The notes under the pieces are model-generated. The model worked only from the letters and a program-made list of their open reading frames with translations. It did not search any database and was not told where the DNA came from. A program made the position numbers and the translations under genes. From Nemania diffusa (taxonomy: Eukaryota > Ascomycota > Sordariomycetes > Xylariales > Xylariaceae): a stretch of 64,000 nucleotides of DNA. Shown one piece after another: positions 40,055 to 52,136 of this stretch; within the stretch, counting starts at the first letter, position 1, and every line of letters begins with the position of its first letter. The stretch lies in assembly GCA_038501195.1 (NCBI GenBank), contig JBBPUQ010000002.1:4511501-4575500 (forward strand), written 5' to 3'.

Positions 40055-40760
40055 CGTGTCGTGAAACCAGTATTCTGTGTAATTGAGCAGGCAGAGATAT
40101 TACGATTTCGTAGCATGGCGTCTATATTTGCTAAATCGACATTTTGTTTCGTTATTTGGCAAGAGCATAATAATAATGCTAGGTAGATAGGGATTTTGCC
40201 CCTCGATACTTTCCGTGACGTTCACCACTGACGAGGTAATTTAGCGGACGCGACCGGGGCTAGCGTGCGCTAAGGCGCCTTTGTCGCGCGCTATCACTTG
40301 ACCTAGGATGCCGAGACCTGACCTTCGAGAGCACTAGGTACTCATATCCAAATTTCTATTGTTAGAATAGTAGAGAAAAATCACTCGTGCTTTCAAGTAT
40401 CAATTGACACATATACTTAATAGAATATAGAATAAAGAGTGTTCCTAATAAAGATCTAGCTCCTCTATTTAAGTTTCTATCTCAACGACATTCCTTGCTA
40501 AATCTTCTCGTCAATAATAACAGATATAATATCAGACTTGTGTCAAATTTTCTCTCATCTCGTACGATTCTTGGGCGACATTCGGATCTCCGATGTGATT
40601 CTAGTCTTCTACAATGAGAGACTTAGGTATTAACATGCCAAGAACATCGCCAGATAATATCACGCAAACAGTAGCTGAAGTGTTGTAACAAAATATTCAT
40701 CAATATATAATTCCGACCTCGTAAGGATGCAACATAACAATTCTAACAACGCTAAATGCT
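40055..40760. other. Spacer between PSO2 promoter and MFS transporter 3' end
   Basis: About 700 bases. It includes the PSO2 promoter and leader (nearest 40055) and the 3'UTR of the transporter (nearest 40760). It is AT-rich between about 40320 and 40720, and no gene was seen. Confidence 0.6.
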
Positions 40761-42919
40761 TTAGTTCGCCGTCTTCTCGTCAAAAATCTCCGTAGCAGCA
40801 ATTTCCCGCTCTGGGGATTCGGATCCCGAGCTACCAGCCTTCATCTTCTCATTCTTCAGCGAGTTAGAACCGTTGGTAGGGTTTCCGCTGAAGTAGTTGT
40901 GAATGTCTTGTGTCATGTCCTCGTCATCCTGCAGGAAATCCGCTGACTCGGTGTCGCCAGCTGCTCTTCTCTCTTCCCACTCGGCGCGGAGATCGCGGAT
41001 CTTGGCCTTCATGTCTAGATCGGGGTGGTAGCTCTGTCCGGCACCCATCCATCGCTCCCATAGAGACAGATGTTGGGGGTGAATGGCGATTCCGTGGTAT
41101 TCCTCAGGACGGCCCTCGACGATGTACTGCCACCGGCGTTCTTGTTCCTTGAGGTCGAGACCAGTAGTGTCGGGAAGCCAGATGAGCGTCACAAGCATGC
41201 CAGCAAGGCCGAACCAGGGGACAACCAAGAACTTGGTCTTGTTGTCGATGTAGTTGTAGAGCACGGATGCAAGGAGAGCGCCGGCCTTGCCAATCATGGC
41301 CGAGAAACCGTGCGCACTGGCGCGGACCTGCGTGGGGTAGACTTCGCCAGCAACGAGGAAGGTGACCGAGTTGGGACCGAATTGGTTGAAGAACGACGAC
41401 AGGAAGTAAAGAGCTTGGAAGCTGTGGATTCCCGCTGGGCTTGTGTAATAGTCGTACTTGAAGGCGGGGATGACGAAGGCAAGGAAGCAGACGAGGAAAC
41501 CGACTTGCTGCATCATCTTCCTGCCATACATCTTGTTGTCGATTAACAACGCCGCAGAGTAATAACCAGCTAATGAGACGACGATGTTGACCAAGTTCCA
41601 ATTCCAGGTTGTAAGGAGGGAGCTAGGGTTATTAGAGATGACACTGATAAATTGACCTAGATAGAATGTCAGAACAAGATTTCTTTAGATACTAGATAGT
41701 TTCATCGACTTACTCTGGAACAACTTGTTTCCGTAGAAGAAAACGTCATTGAAAAACCAGCCAGCAGAAGTAGCGAGTAACCGGCCTCCAAAGTGACTGA
41801 AAGTCGTTTTTAGAGACTTTACATCGTATCCGGTAACATTGGCCTTCTTCTTGGCCTTGTCTAGGTGCTTAGAAGCCGATTTCATCTTATAGGTACGGTA
41901 ATAGACGAGCCACAGGGTACCGATGGCGGGGAGCGCAAATGAGATTCGGAACGTGTACTGGGCAGCGAACTCGCTATATGGCGGCTCGCCACCAGTGCCT
42001 CGGTTGAAGATGACCAAGAGGATAGTCAGGGCAATCTGGTTGAAAAATTGACCCCAGCCTTGCATCAGAAAAGCCAAGGTAACTTTTCGGCCTCGGTGAA
42101 GCCTGTCCTCCCGGGTCGACAGCTTCCCGGCTGTCACGGCGTTTTCCATAGATGATGTTGCGGTAATGGGGTACTCGCCGCCAACGCCAATACCGTAGAA
42201 GAATAGAGAAAAAGCATATAGGATTACCCAGCCTTGTAGTGTAACACCCCAAGAACCAGTGAGCAAGAGTAGACCGAGAAACATAATGACGGCATCCTGG
42301 ATAAGACCAAATCGTCGCCCAATCCAATCACCGATGATCTAGATAGAACGACATTAGCAGAGTTCCAAGGAGGGTGGGGAGGTAGAAGACTTACACCAAC
42401 ACCAGTCTGACCAAACATGATACCAATAATTTCAAGATAGGTCACGGATGCCACCCAGTTCTTGTCGCAAACCGTCTTAGTGCCCCAGCAACTCTTCCAT
42501 ACATCGGCGAACAGCGGCTGAAGGTTACCTATCGAAAATAGGACGTAACCTTCTAAGAGCAAGCCGGCGCCAGGAAGAACGGAGTTCCGGAAATACCAGG
42601 ACACAGGGCTTAGAGGATCTTTCTTGATCATAGCCCATATTGTCCTAAGCTCTCTCTTGGACTCCTCTGAGCTAACCTTGTTGACGAAAGTAAAACGCTG
42701 GGCTAAGGGTAGGTCGGCCCAGTAAACGCCTTCAGGAGTATACGAGTCATCAGGCTGTAGTAGGTGTGCGAAGATCTGCCTCTCGTAGTCGGTGGCATAA
42801 CTTGTGGAAGCCCGGCGGGGGAAGTGTTGGTGTTCACGGCCAGTCTCAGGTCCATGAGGGACGGGGAGCTCTCCAATTGGAGGATCATGCTCGTTATGGC
42901 GACGAAGAAAGTTCGCCAT
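40761..42919 (-). CDS. MFS transporter, inorganic-phosphate (PHS) type
   Basis: Predicted plasma-membrane proton symporter of the major facilitator superfamily. Minus-strand exons 42919-42395, 42338-41714 and 41656-40761 give 681 residues. Both introns (56 and 57 bases) have GTAAGT donors and TAG acceptors. A long hydrophilic N-terminus (about 120 residues) precedes the helices. Family motifs are IIGDWIGRRFGLIQDA after TM2-3, YGIGVGGEYPITATSSMENA (GxGGEYP, typical of phosphate and glycerophosphoinositol permeases), a long charged central loop, SSLLTTWNWNLVNIVVSLAG, FGPNSVTFLVAGEVYPTQVR and a hydrophilic C-terminal tail. It is about 100 residues longer than yeast Pho84. Phosphate is the best guess for substrate; a glycerophosphodiester or another organic anion is possible. 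Confidence 0.88.
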
Positions 42920-45853
42920 GATGGAAAGATATCTGAACTACCTAGGTAGGTAGGAGTAATCAAGCAGGGTTTTGTTTCGCCGACGTCGATGACGACTTAT
43001 AGGCACCTGCTCCTCGGATGGACGAGCAATGTAAGATGTGCTGGCGAGGAATTGTGTGACTGGGGATTCTGAAGTGGAATAGGAATACTTTTATAGAGGT
43101 GGAAGAGGGCCACTGAGGATAAAGAAGGGGAAGGGCCTCGGGTTTAGGAGACGGCTCTCATAACAAGACATAGTTCAACTGAGAGCAGAGAAGGTTAACC
43201 TTATAAACCTTACCTATAAAGAAGGATTATAGTTCCCACTGTTTACCTACAGTACGGACCCCCATACCTAGTACGTATGTAGGAGCCAGGTTTCCCCTAC
43301 CTACTTACTATGTAGTAGGTAGGTAGAGTAGATACTGTACGTAGCACGAGAGAAGCACAATCCCTGCATTCCCTAATGTACCTAGATTTTTTTTTTTTCG
43401 ACTCGCAGCTTTTCGCAAGATAGCGTAGTCTTAGGGTGAGTAGGCCGGGCACTACGCTACAAAGTGTCTCGTGTGTCGCGTGATGCCGACTACTTAGCGG
43501 GGGGGTTTACTTCCTGCAACTCCGCAAGTACCGTCGTGTGGAGACTATACCTGATGGATCTAGATGCTAACGACTCGGAGTCTTCGTAGCAACGAGTAGT
43601 AACACTACATTGCTCGAGTTACTATATGACTCCAACACAAAAGTCACAACTCTTGAAGCTGCGAGGGTCGAGGGTCGAGGCTTGAAGTGCTATGCATGGT
43701 GTCATTCATTGGCGTTGGTCATATTACAGTATGACGTTCATGCATTTGCGAGCGAGTCTTGTTGCTATTTTGTACTGTACAGCAGTGACGGCATACGTCG
43801 GATGCGTGTTACCTTAGAGTACGCATACCTATGCGTAGGCTAGCTCTTTGCTATTACCTAGGTAGTGTAAGATCGGACGGGCAATTTTCAGGGACTTGGT
43901 TGGCCCTATTTTGTTTCTGTACGCAGCAGGTTGTCCGAGGAAGTCTGCGATGGGACCAACCAGCCAATCATGTCTCAGAAAACGCCCACGTTTCGCTTTT
44001 GACTCTGTTGATTTGCCGGGAGCTAGAGAGTTGGCGCAAGATCGGCTGCATAGGGGACAGGGATAGCGCAGGGACAGGGCGATCATAGACTTTCTCAAAG
44101 TGGCAATAACAAGGGACAAGACACAGGTTCAGAGGAACCCTGACACATGATTGGCCAGAGCGAGGCATGTTTTAAGCTCTAGAACTGTGAGGGGTTGCAG
44201 CCAGCCGCATTCGTTTTACTGGGCCCCATGGGGCGCTATTCTAAGTACGCAGTACGCTATGTCCGCCGAGACATGCCTCCCGAGGCTCAAGAGCAACCGA
44301 CTCTCGCTTGTCATGCACGAGAGTGCGAGCCAAGAAGGCTTCGACGCACTATTCGGAAGCTTGCAGACCTTGGCGAAGCTTCAATCAATTCATTTTTTCC
44401 GCATTCCGCAAGTGGTCGCGTGAGCATATGCACTGGTCCGAGATGGCCTGAGAGGCTCGGGTTTGAGCACTTTGCCGCGTTTTGCAAGCCATGATAAATG
44501 CTCTCGCCCTCCCTTCGTGGACTGTATGTGGACGCATGAGTACGTGGGGGGTTTGTGTGGACAATCCTAAATATATACAAGCCACCCACCACCACCTGAC
44601 TTGACGGTAGTAAGTAAGTAATCACTAACAAGATAGAATATTGGAGTATATGTATGAGTATGGCTTACCAAGATTCGCTGGAGAAGTGGTTGCGTAATTG
44701 AAATTATTTAACTGTTTTACATAAACACGTACGGGTCAGGATGATACCACGGGGCAATAAGTGTGTGCATCTTGTGTTAGTTCGGCGTAATTGTCGTTAG
44801 AGTAGAGTCTAGACGACCGTTTCCCATAGTACCTAGGTACGCATAGGTATGCAGTAGCAAGGCCGGGAAAAAGAAAAGAATACAACGGGAATAACACGAC
44901 CCGCCTCGGCCGATTGTATCGCCTACCTATTTACGGTCTTGTTCTATTTGTAACTTGTAAGCTAGCAGAATTTTGCCCTTACTTCCTACTTATGCAGCCT
45001 TGAGACACTCGAAACCGACACCGTGGAATAATACCAACCGTTTAATAAGCATAGCAAGCACGTGGTGAATCTTGTTGGCATGTGTGCTATTTTAGTCCCT
45101 GCCAGCATATTTGGTTACGTACGTGCCTACATACATCCTTTTTTAAGCTAGAAATGAGGCGTCCGATCTGCGGGAAAGAGAATAGCTGAAGTGGGATAAA
45201 GCGTGGTACGTACTTTGGATTCAAGCGAGACCACGTAGAAGAAACTTGAGGCATTGAGGAATCCGATGTCTAATCCGTTGAACTTAGACTCTTGAGTTCA
45301 GACTTGGGCAAAAAAGCATTGGGACCATTAGAGTGTGTGCCCACCTGTCCAATTATAATTGCTTGACAATCTACATGATGTTTGCTTTTCTTCACGCACA
45401 AGAGTAGCACCCGTAACCCTATGCTTAATTAAATGGGGAAAGAGAATTATAAGATAAAGTAACGCAATTGTTAGGGCACCTACATGCTTTAGGATAAGCC
45501 TAATATTAAGAGTTTATGAACTTACATATATTACCTATGTACCTGGGTAAGGTGCATACAATACGCATATAGGTTGTAGATTAGGTGTCTATTCGTAGCA
45601 TCAGGGTTCGAGATACCTAGCAGATTAGGCCGATCAATTTAAATTGATATCACGTGACTTCGCTCCCCCCAGCACCGCGCTCGGACGCGTCGGACGTTCC
45701 ACCTACCCATCTTATCGCATTTCTTAGTATCGAGAATCTGGTCATGTTCAACCCTTACAGAATACTTTTGTATTCCCATCCTATCATCTGTATCCTCAAC
45801 CTGCTTTAGCCAGAACCACACTCACCCGCTGCGGTTTTTGCTACATAGATAGA
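42920..45853. other. Gene-free spacer between MFS transporter and APN1
   Basis: The 2.9 kb hold the promoters of both divergent genes and no recognisable gene. Dense TACCTA/TAGGTA clusters occur near 42940-42955, 43260-43330 and 44828-44850. A poly-T run lies at 43387-43400. The open frames at 43.8-44.6 kb overlap on both strands and show no domain. Confidence 0.55.
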
Positions 45854-47286
45854 ATGCCTCCTCGCCAACCCTCTCGAAAGGCAAAGGGAGTGGCCGCGGA
45901 GAGGGTTGCCAAGCGTAAAGCTGTCGAATCAAGCCCGGAGCCTGACTTTACCTCTGACGAAGAACCTCAACCCGTAAAGAAGCATAAAGCGGCAACTAAA
46001 GCGAAAGTAGAAGAGGAAGATTTGGCTGCTGAGGAGCCTAAGGTCGCTGCGGCGAAGAAGCCGAGAGCAACCAAAGCGAAAGGCAAAGCTAAATCCGAAG
46101 ACACAATGCCCCTCGCCGAGCGCACCGCCATTGCTTCTCTAAAGAAGGCTATGTACATTGGTGCTCATGTTAGCAGCGCAGGTGGTATGCAGTCCTCGGT
46201 GTCCCGAATTAGACTTACGTAGCTTTCTGTGACCATCATCTAACTTTCTCTGCTACAGGCGTACAGAACTCTATCACAAACACCGTAAACATCGGCGCAA
46301 ACGCATTTGCGCTCTTCCTCAAGTCACAGCGCAAATGGGCAAACCCACCCATTGCCCCCGAAGCCCGGGATGGGTTCCGGAGCCTCTCCAAAACGCACAA
46401 GTTCGAGGTGCACCGACACTGCCTGCCCCACGGCTCCTATCTTGTAAATCTGGCACAGGCCGAGAAGGAGAAGGCGACCCAGGCGTACACTGCATTCCTC
46501 GACGACCTGCAGCGGTGCGAGTCGCTCGGAATCACGCTATATAATTTCCACCCCGGCAACACCAACGGCGACGTCCGCGCGGACGCCATCGCGCGCATCG
46601 CGGCGCAGCTGAACAAGGCTCACAAGGCCACCAGCACGGTAGTCACCGTCCTCGAGAACATGGCCGGCCAGGGCAACGTCATCGGCTCGACGTTCGAGGA
46701 CCTGCGCGACATCATCGCGCTCGTCGACGACAAGGCCCGCGTCGGCGTGTGCATCGACACCTGCCACGCCTTCGCGGCCGGCTACGACCTGCGCTCGCCC
46801 GAGGCCTTCGCGGAGACCATGGCCAAGTTCGACGAGGTGGTCGGCAACTCCTACCTGCGCGCACTGCACCTCAACGACAGCAAGGCGCCCTTCGCCTCGA
46901 ACCGCGACCTGCACGCGAACATCGGCACGGGCTTCCTCGGCCTGCGCGCCTTCCACAGCGTCGTGAACCACGACCCCCTCGCCGGCCTGCCCATGGTCCT
47001 CGAGACCCCCATCGACCGCCCCGGCCCCGACGGCAAGAGCGTCGAGGATAAGCAGATCTGGGCCGACGAGATCAAGCTGCTCGAGAGCATGATCGGCATG
47101 GACGCCACGTCGGCCGAGTTCGCTGCCCTCGAGGAGAAGCTGCAGGCGCAGGGCGCGAGCGAGCGGGCCAAGATCCAGGACCAGGTTGATCGCAAGAGCG
47201 CCAAGGTCACGAAGAAGGCCGCCGCAAAGCCCAGGGGTAAGAAAAAGAAGAAGGCCGATGAGGATTCCGATGACGGCTCTGAATAA
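45854..47286 (+). CDS. APN1: AP endonuclease 4 family (Apn1 / EndoIV)
   Basis: Zinc-dependent apurinic/apyrimidinic endonuclease of base-excision repair that cuts 5' of abasic sites. Exons 45854-46184 and 46259-47286 (74-base intron, donor GTATGC, acceptor CAG) give 452 residues. Residues 1-95 are a Lys/Ala/Glu-rich basic extension with likely nuclear signals (KKHK, KKPRATKAKGKAK). The TIM-barrel core follows: MYIGAHVSSAGG, NAFALFLKSQRKW, HRHCLPHGSYLVNL, YNFHPGN, VLENMAGQG, VGVCIDTCHAFAAGYD, LHLNDSK and HANIGTG carry the metal-ligand His, Glu and Asp residues. The C-terminal tail is PKGK-like basic, then acidic. Exon 2 is strongly GC-rich compared with exon 1. The gene is convergent with BUB1. 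Confidence 0.97.
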
Positions 47287-47860
47287 ACGTTCTATCAGGT
47301 GTCATAGTTCACACCTTGAAAAATATGAACCTTAATATGGTCTGTTTGTAAAAAGTAAGCGCGTACTCGATGTATATTCGTTGTCTAACAGCAGTTGAGA
47401 CTTGGTAAATTAGTAAAGAGCATGGCGTCTAGGATCGGATTAATAAGGGCAAAATATATTCATGGCTCCTCTGTACTATCACAACCAGGCATGCGAATGA
47501 TAGATAGGTCTTCTAGGTGAATTTTGAATCTGGAAACAAAAGGGATCACAGATGACGCAGATTACCTAATAGTAAGACTCGAATCAAGCAATACAATAAT
47601 ATTATTCTCAGAAGCATTAAGTCAACTTGTGATGGATATCTCGAAGGAAAAACAACAGCAAGTCTTGTCTTTTGCCGCCCGCCAACGCCCAGTCAAATGC
47701 GGTTCTCGTCTCTCGTCGTCTTCGTGACCACATAAGTGCTGTGGTAAAACACCACCAACCGATATCCAATCTCCACCCGACTCCCTCCTCACAGCTCCCT
47801 ACTACCGTATCTATTCATTACACCTAGTATCCTAGAGGCAAGCTAGGCCACCACGGATCC
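47287..47860. other. Convergent 3' spacer APN1 / BUB1
   Basis: 574 bases between facing stops. AT-rich and without a gene; the frame at 47524-47727 has no coding signature. Confidence 0.6.
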
Positions 47861-50800
47861 TCAATGCTTCTTGCTCTTGGCCCAGGCCTCAACGCGCCCG
47901 ACCATGGTGCGCAGCCCAATCCCCTTCTCGCAGTTCGCCTCGAGCCACGCCTCCATGCGCTCCCGGATGCGGCGCAGGCTGCGGTTGACGGGCATGCGTC
48001 CCTCGGGCTCCCCGGCGGCGGCGTGGGCGCCGGGGTTGAGCAGGAGGTCGAAGCAGTCGGCCCAGAGGTCCGTCTGCCAGTAGCGCTTGAGGGACTCGCG
48101 CACGCGGTACCGCCTGCCCGCCGCCGTGCCGAGCCCGCCCTGGTCCGCGCGGACCGTCTCCATGTAGCGCCCGAACAGCAGGCAGTGCACGATGCCCGCG
48201 AGCCCGTGGTAGTCGATCTGCCACGTCCACGGCCGCCCCTCGCGCACCTCGGCGCAGTCCTCCTTGGTCGTCTTCCAGTCCGCGACGAACTGCGCGTCCC
48301 GCGGGAAGGCCCGCATGTCGATGCCGCGGCCGAAGTCGATCAGCACCACGCCGCGCGTGGCCCAGCCACCCGAGCCGTCCGCGGACCACTGGCTCGAGAG
48401 GCCCTGGGACTGGGAGGCGGCGTCGTCGTCGAGTCTCAGCAGACAGTTGTCGACCTTGAGGTCGCCGTGCAGGATCTGCTTGGCGTGTAGTGCCTCGACG
48501 GTACGCAGGAGCTCAATCGTGAAGAACATGGCAAGCGTCTCGTCCATGATGCCAGACGGCTGCTCACGGAAGTAATTGATAACGGAGAGTAATGTGGGGT
48601 AAGGGTGGAAGGGCAGTAGTAGAAAGCCTTCATCCTGGTAAAGGTGTAATTCATGTGCCGCCGAGATGGAGGCGGTGGCGCGGTGTTGCGGACCCAGACG
48701 ATCGGCGGCGAGACGCATCATGAAGAATTCCCAGGCTGTAGGCGGTTGCTCCATCTTGAGGGCTTCAAGAGAGGCCCTCTGTCGGACTGCGAAGGCACCC
48801 TTGCCCATCTCGACGATGCCGTCCTCTTCGTCATTCTCGGGCGACGAATTCTCAACGAGATATACTGGTGCGAATGCTCCCGACCCGAGTTCGCGCTTCA
48901 AAGTGTATTCGCACAAGAGCTCGGGAAACTCGAGAACCACAGGACTGCAAATGGGGCCTGTCTTGTCGTTGTTGCTCTTGCCACTCTTGCCCACCATCTT
49001 GCTAAATTTACGGATTTCGACCCCGCGATCGCTCCTCTCATTGCGGTGATCGTAGAAACCAGAAAACGAGGCAAGAGACGGATGCGACTTAGCTAGGATC
49101 TCATCCCTGATCATGTTGTCGACCGGGTTACATTGAGCTTCATTGATAATAGGTCCCTTTGGTGTCACGGAGGCAATAGGGGCTTTAGGCTGAGGTTTAG
49201 GCTTGGACAGTTGAGGTTGAGCAAGCTTCACGGGCGAGAAAGCATCATCGAAGACCTCTCTTAGCGGGCTACTGAGAGGTTCAAATTCTTCGTCATCTTC
49301 CTCCTCTTCCTCTTCCTCAGCTGTGGTATCTAACGAATCTTTCTTGCTTGGCGTCTTCGAATAGTAGGTTGACTTGGCTTCGGTGTACATGCCGACTGAG
49401 GTTTCTGTTCGTTCCGTAATAGGTGTCATAAATGGCAGGCGGTTGTTAGCTACCTCGGCCGGGTCCCTAAACGGTCGTGTCGGTGGCTCGTAATCCTCAG
49501 GCGGGATAGGAATGAATCTAGTGCGAGTTTTGGGTGGAGAGTCTTCAGGTGTGGGTGGTAAATCATCATCCCCTTCGTCACCAGCCTGTTGCACATCACT
49601 GGGATCGATGAAATCCAATACCGTACTCTCGCCGCCATCTTCATCCTGTCCATATTCACTCTCGCCGTCGACATTTGGTATGTGTTTTCGAGCAGTAAAG
49701 TCAGACCACTCGCTTACACTTTTGTCATCCGCAATCTCATCTTCGTCGACCTCACTCGTGCCAATTTGGCGTGTAGTACAAGTGCTCTCTCCGCCACTAG
49801 TGTAATCACCATCGGTCATATACTCCTCATCACTCTCAATGGCTTCGTTGGTTGACTTGAGTGGAGCATTAAAGATATCGTAAATGTCATCTGTCGCAGC
49901 CCTAGTGTGCATTGTCATGGTGGGCTCTGATGATGCGCCTCTTTTCTTCTTGATTTTTGGTCTTGATGGAGAGTCCAGGTTCGCTTTTACTATAGAGGTA
50001 GAGATGATTAGCAGCCGGAGTACGGAAGAAAAAGGAAGAAAAAAAACTAGTTGCAAACCAAGCCCGGGTGTATGAAACAAGACGCAGTGCATATATAACA
50101 GGAGCAAGTAAATGTGCAACGAAGCACTTGAGGTACATACTAATTTGAGTCTCGTTGACCTCCATCACCTTCTTCTTCTTGCCTTTGGTTGGTTTTGGGT
50201 GGTAATCTTGGAATGCGCCATTCTCGTCAAGCGCTACAGTGTCTCTGTGAATTACCAATTTTTGCTCGACCACTCTGCTAACAACCTTTACCGGAGGAGT
50301 GTTCTCATCTGCTAGTTCATGCTGGGACTCGACCAGGCTCTCGTCGTCGTCCCAGCAAGCATCTAACCAGCCTCGGCTGGCGGCCCATAGTTCTTCAAAA
50401 CTTAACTCAGTGCCCGGCTCCTCGGGAGTCGGGTATACAGCCTCGAGATGAACGTAAATGCGCTCCCTTTTACCATTCTGAGGGTTGATAATCACTTGGT
50501 GTTTTGAAGGAGCAATGACAATGTGGGATTCTGCTATTCTGGCCAAAGACTGAAATACACAATAGGGCAACCGCCACTAATTAGTCCTATTATCATCAAC
50601 AATCGGCCTTGCCGGCGTGGGACTAGGAGTTATTAGCTTACCGGATCCCTAAACACAGCCATCTTTGGTGCGCTACTCTTCTTCACGCTCGTCTTCAACG
50701 TCTCTCCCGCCCAGGGCTTAGCCTCCATCACGTTCTCCTTCTTACGATCCGCGAGAGACCCGATCGTATCCCACCCCTTAGCACCCTCACCTGGAGGCGG

Positions 50801-51631
50801 CATCGCCGACTGCGACGAACTTTCATCTGAGAAGATAGCCAGTTTCGACTTGGTTGGCTTCGAAGACTGTCCGCCGACACCCATGTTGGGTCTAGGTGCC
50901 TGGGGATCTACTGGACGGGCCGCCGCCGCCGCAAATGGATCAACCTTGGCCGCCAACGCTGGCCTTACACTAGGCAAGGCAGGAGAGGTGGGTTCGTCTG
51001 CCGCGTCAGGTTGCTGAGCGCGTCGCCTCTCGAACTCGCCAAACTTGCGAATGAGACGCTGCACAGGGCGCGCGTCCCGCTCGATACCAAGCTTATATAC
51101 CTCCTCTGCCTGGTTCCATCGGCCAGCACTCTCAAGCCATGCGGCATATTCCTCGTAGAACAAGGCTAAACTCTCACCGATGCTGTGTCGAGAGAGAAAG
51201 ATGAATGTCTCTCGAGGAGAGTCGGAGAAGAACTGAATGTAGTGTAGCCATAACTTTAGGTATCTTGGGTCGTTTTTGTACTGTGCCGACCCGATAAAAG
51301 CCTTGGTGGCGCGTTCTAGAAGGGTGTGAAGCTGAGACTGGGGTGTTGCTTGGGCGGATGGGTATGCATCAAAAGTCCAGCGCACATATCGGTCAAAGAC
51401 ATCGAGAGGATCGTCAGACTCGGATAATGCAGCGACCTCAGCCTCGTATTCTGCTCTGATACAGTCGTTGATGTTCTTAGTGTCGTTGGGGGTGGGTGTT
51501 GCTAGCTTGTGTAGAGGCGATGGTGAGAAGACTTCGACAAGCTTCTTAGCTGATCGGCCTCCTGGCAGAGATTGAATGTTTTCTTTCTGACCTTCGATCA
51601 CGTCGAAGTCAATTAGATCGCCGGCGGCCAT
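47861..51631 (-). CDS. BUB1: Spindle-checkpoint kinase BUB1 with MAD3-like N-terminus
   Basis: Kinetochore Ser/Thr kinase of the spindle assembly checkpoint. Minus-strand exons 51631-50642, 50549-50141 and 49989-47861 give 1175 residues; both introns (92 and 151 bases) are GT-AG. There is a KEN box at residues 16-18 and a second at about 298-300. The MAD3/BUB1 TPR-like region spans about 55-205 (DPLDVFDRYVRWTF, DPRYLKLWLHYIQF, FYEEYAAWLESAGRW). A Lys-rich linker and an acidic disordered middle follow. The C-terminal kinase carries LGSGAFAPVYLV (Gly loop), HGDLKVDNCLL (catalytic loop, HGD in place of HRD as in BUB1 kinases) and LIDFGRGIDM (DFG). The kinase part is much more GC-rich than the rest. 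Start MAAGDLIDFDV. Confidence 0.95.
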
Positions 51632-52136
51632 GTTGCATATGGATTCTTGGTGGCCTGCGCCAGACAGATACTGTAGAGATGTGTTGTTCGTTGTTGAGGG
51701 GGAAAAGAGATGCGGTCATGTGGAGCAAGTTGCATTGATTAATCGATAGGTATGTAGGAAGTGGACTTATGATTGTTGACTGTTTTGGCAACATACCTGA
51801 GTGCCAACTTGTTGTCCTGACAACTTCTTTTTGTGGAGCCTAGCGTGGCTTAAGGTTCATGCGTCGCCTTAGGTAAGCTATTTAGGTACCTAGGTACTTA
51901 CATATGCAGGCCTCAAAAGCGAAAGTTTAAGAGATTGGTATGCTGTCTCGTATCGGCACTCAGGCCTCCTACCTTTAATTCAATGTATTATAACGTACCC
52001 ACGGCAAGTAAAGACATAATCACTATTCAGCGAGAGGTTTAATTGAATCCCCGTCATCATCAGTATTAATACTCGAAGAGACAAGTAACAGAGATAGTCA
52101 CTAAGTCTTCGAACAGAAGAAACGTGAAACTAACAA
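51632..52136. other. Spacer between BUB1 promoter and TENA-family gene 3' end
   Basis: About 500 bases with a short TAGGTACC cluster near 51886-51900. It holds the BUB1 promoter and leader and the 3'UTR of the next gene. Confidence 0.6.

Noticed and set aside
45602..45620. tRNA-like B box (GGTTCGAGA)
   Set aside because: No matching T-stem, acceptor stem or A box in the surrounding 80 bases.
49902..50570. Separate 222-codon gene between the BUB1 parts
   Set aside because: It is exon 2 of BUB1 (50549-50141) read with flanking intron sequence; canonical splice sites join all three exons in frame.
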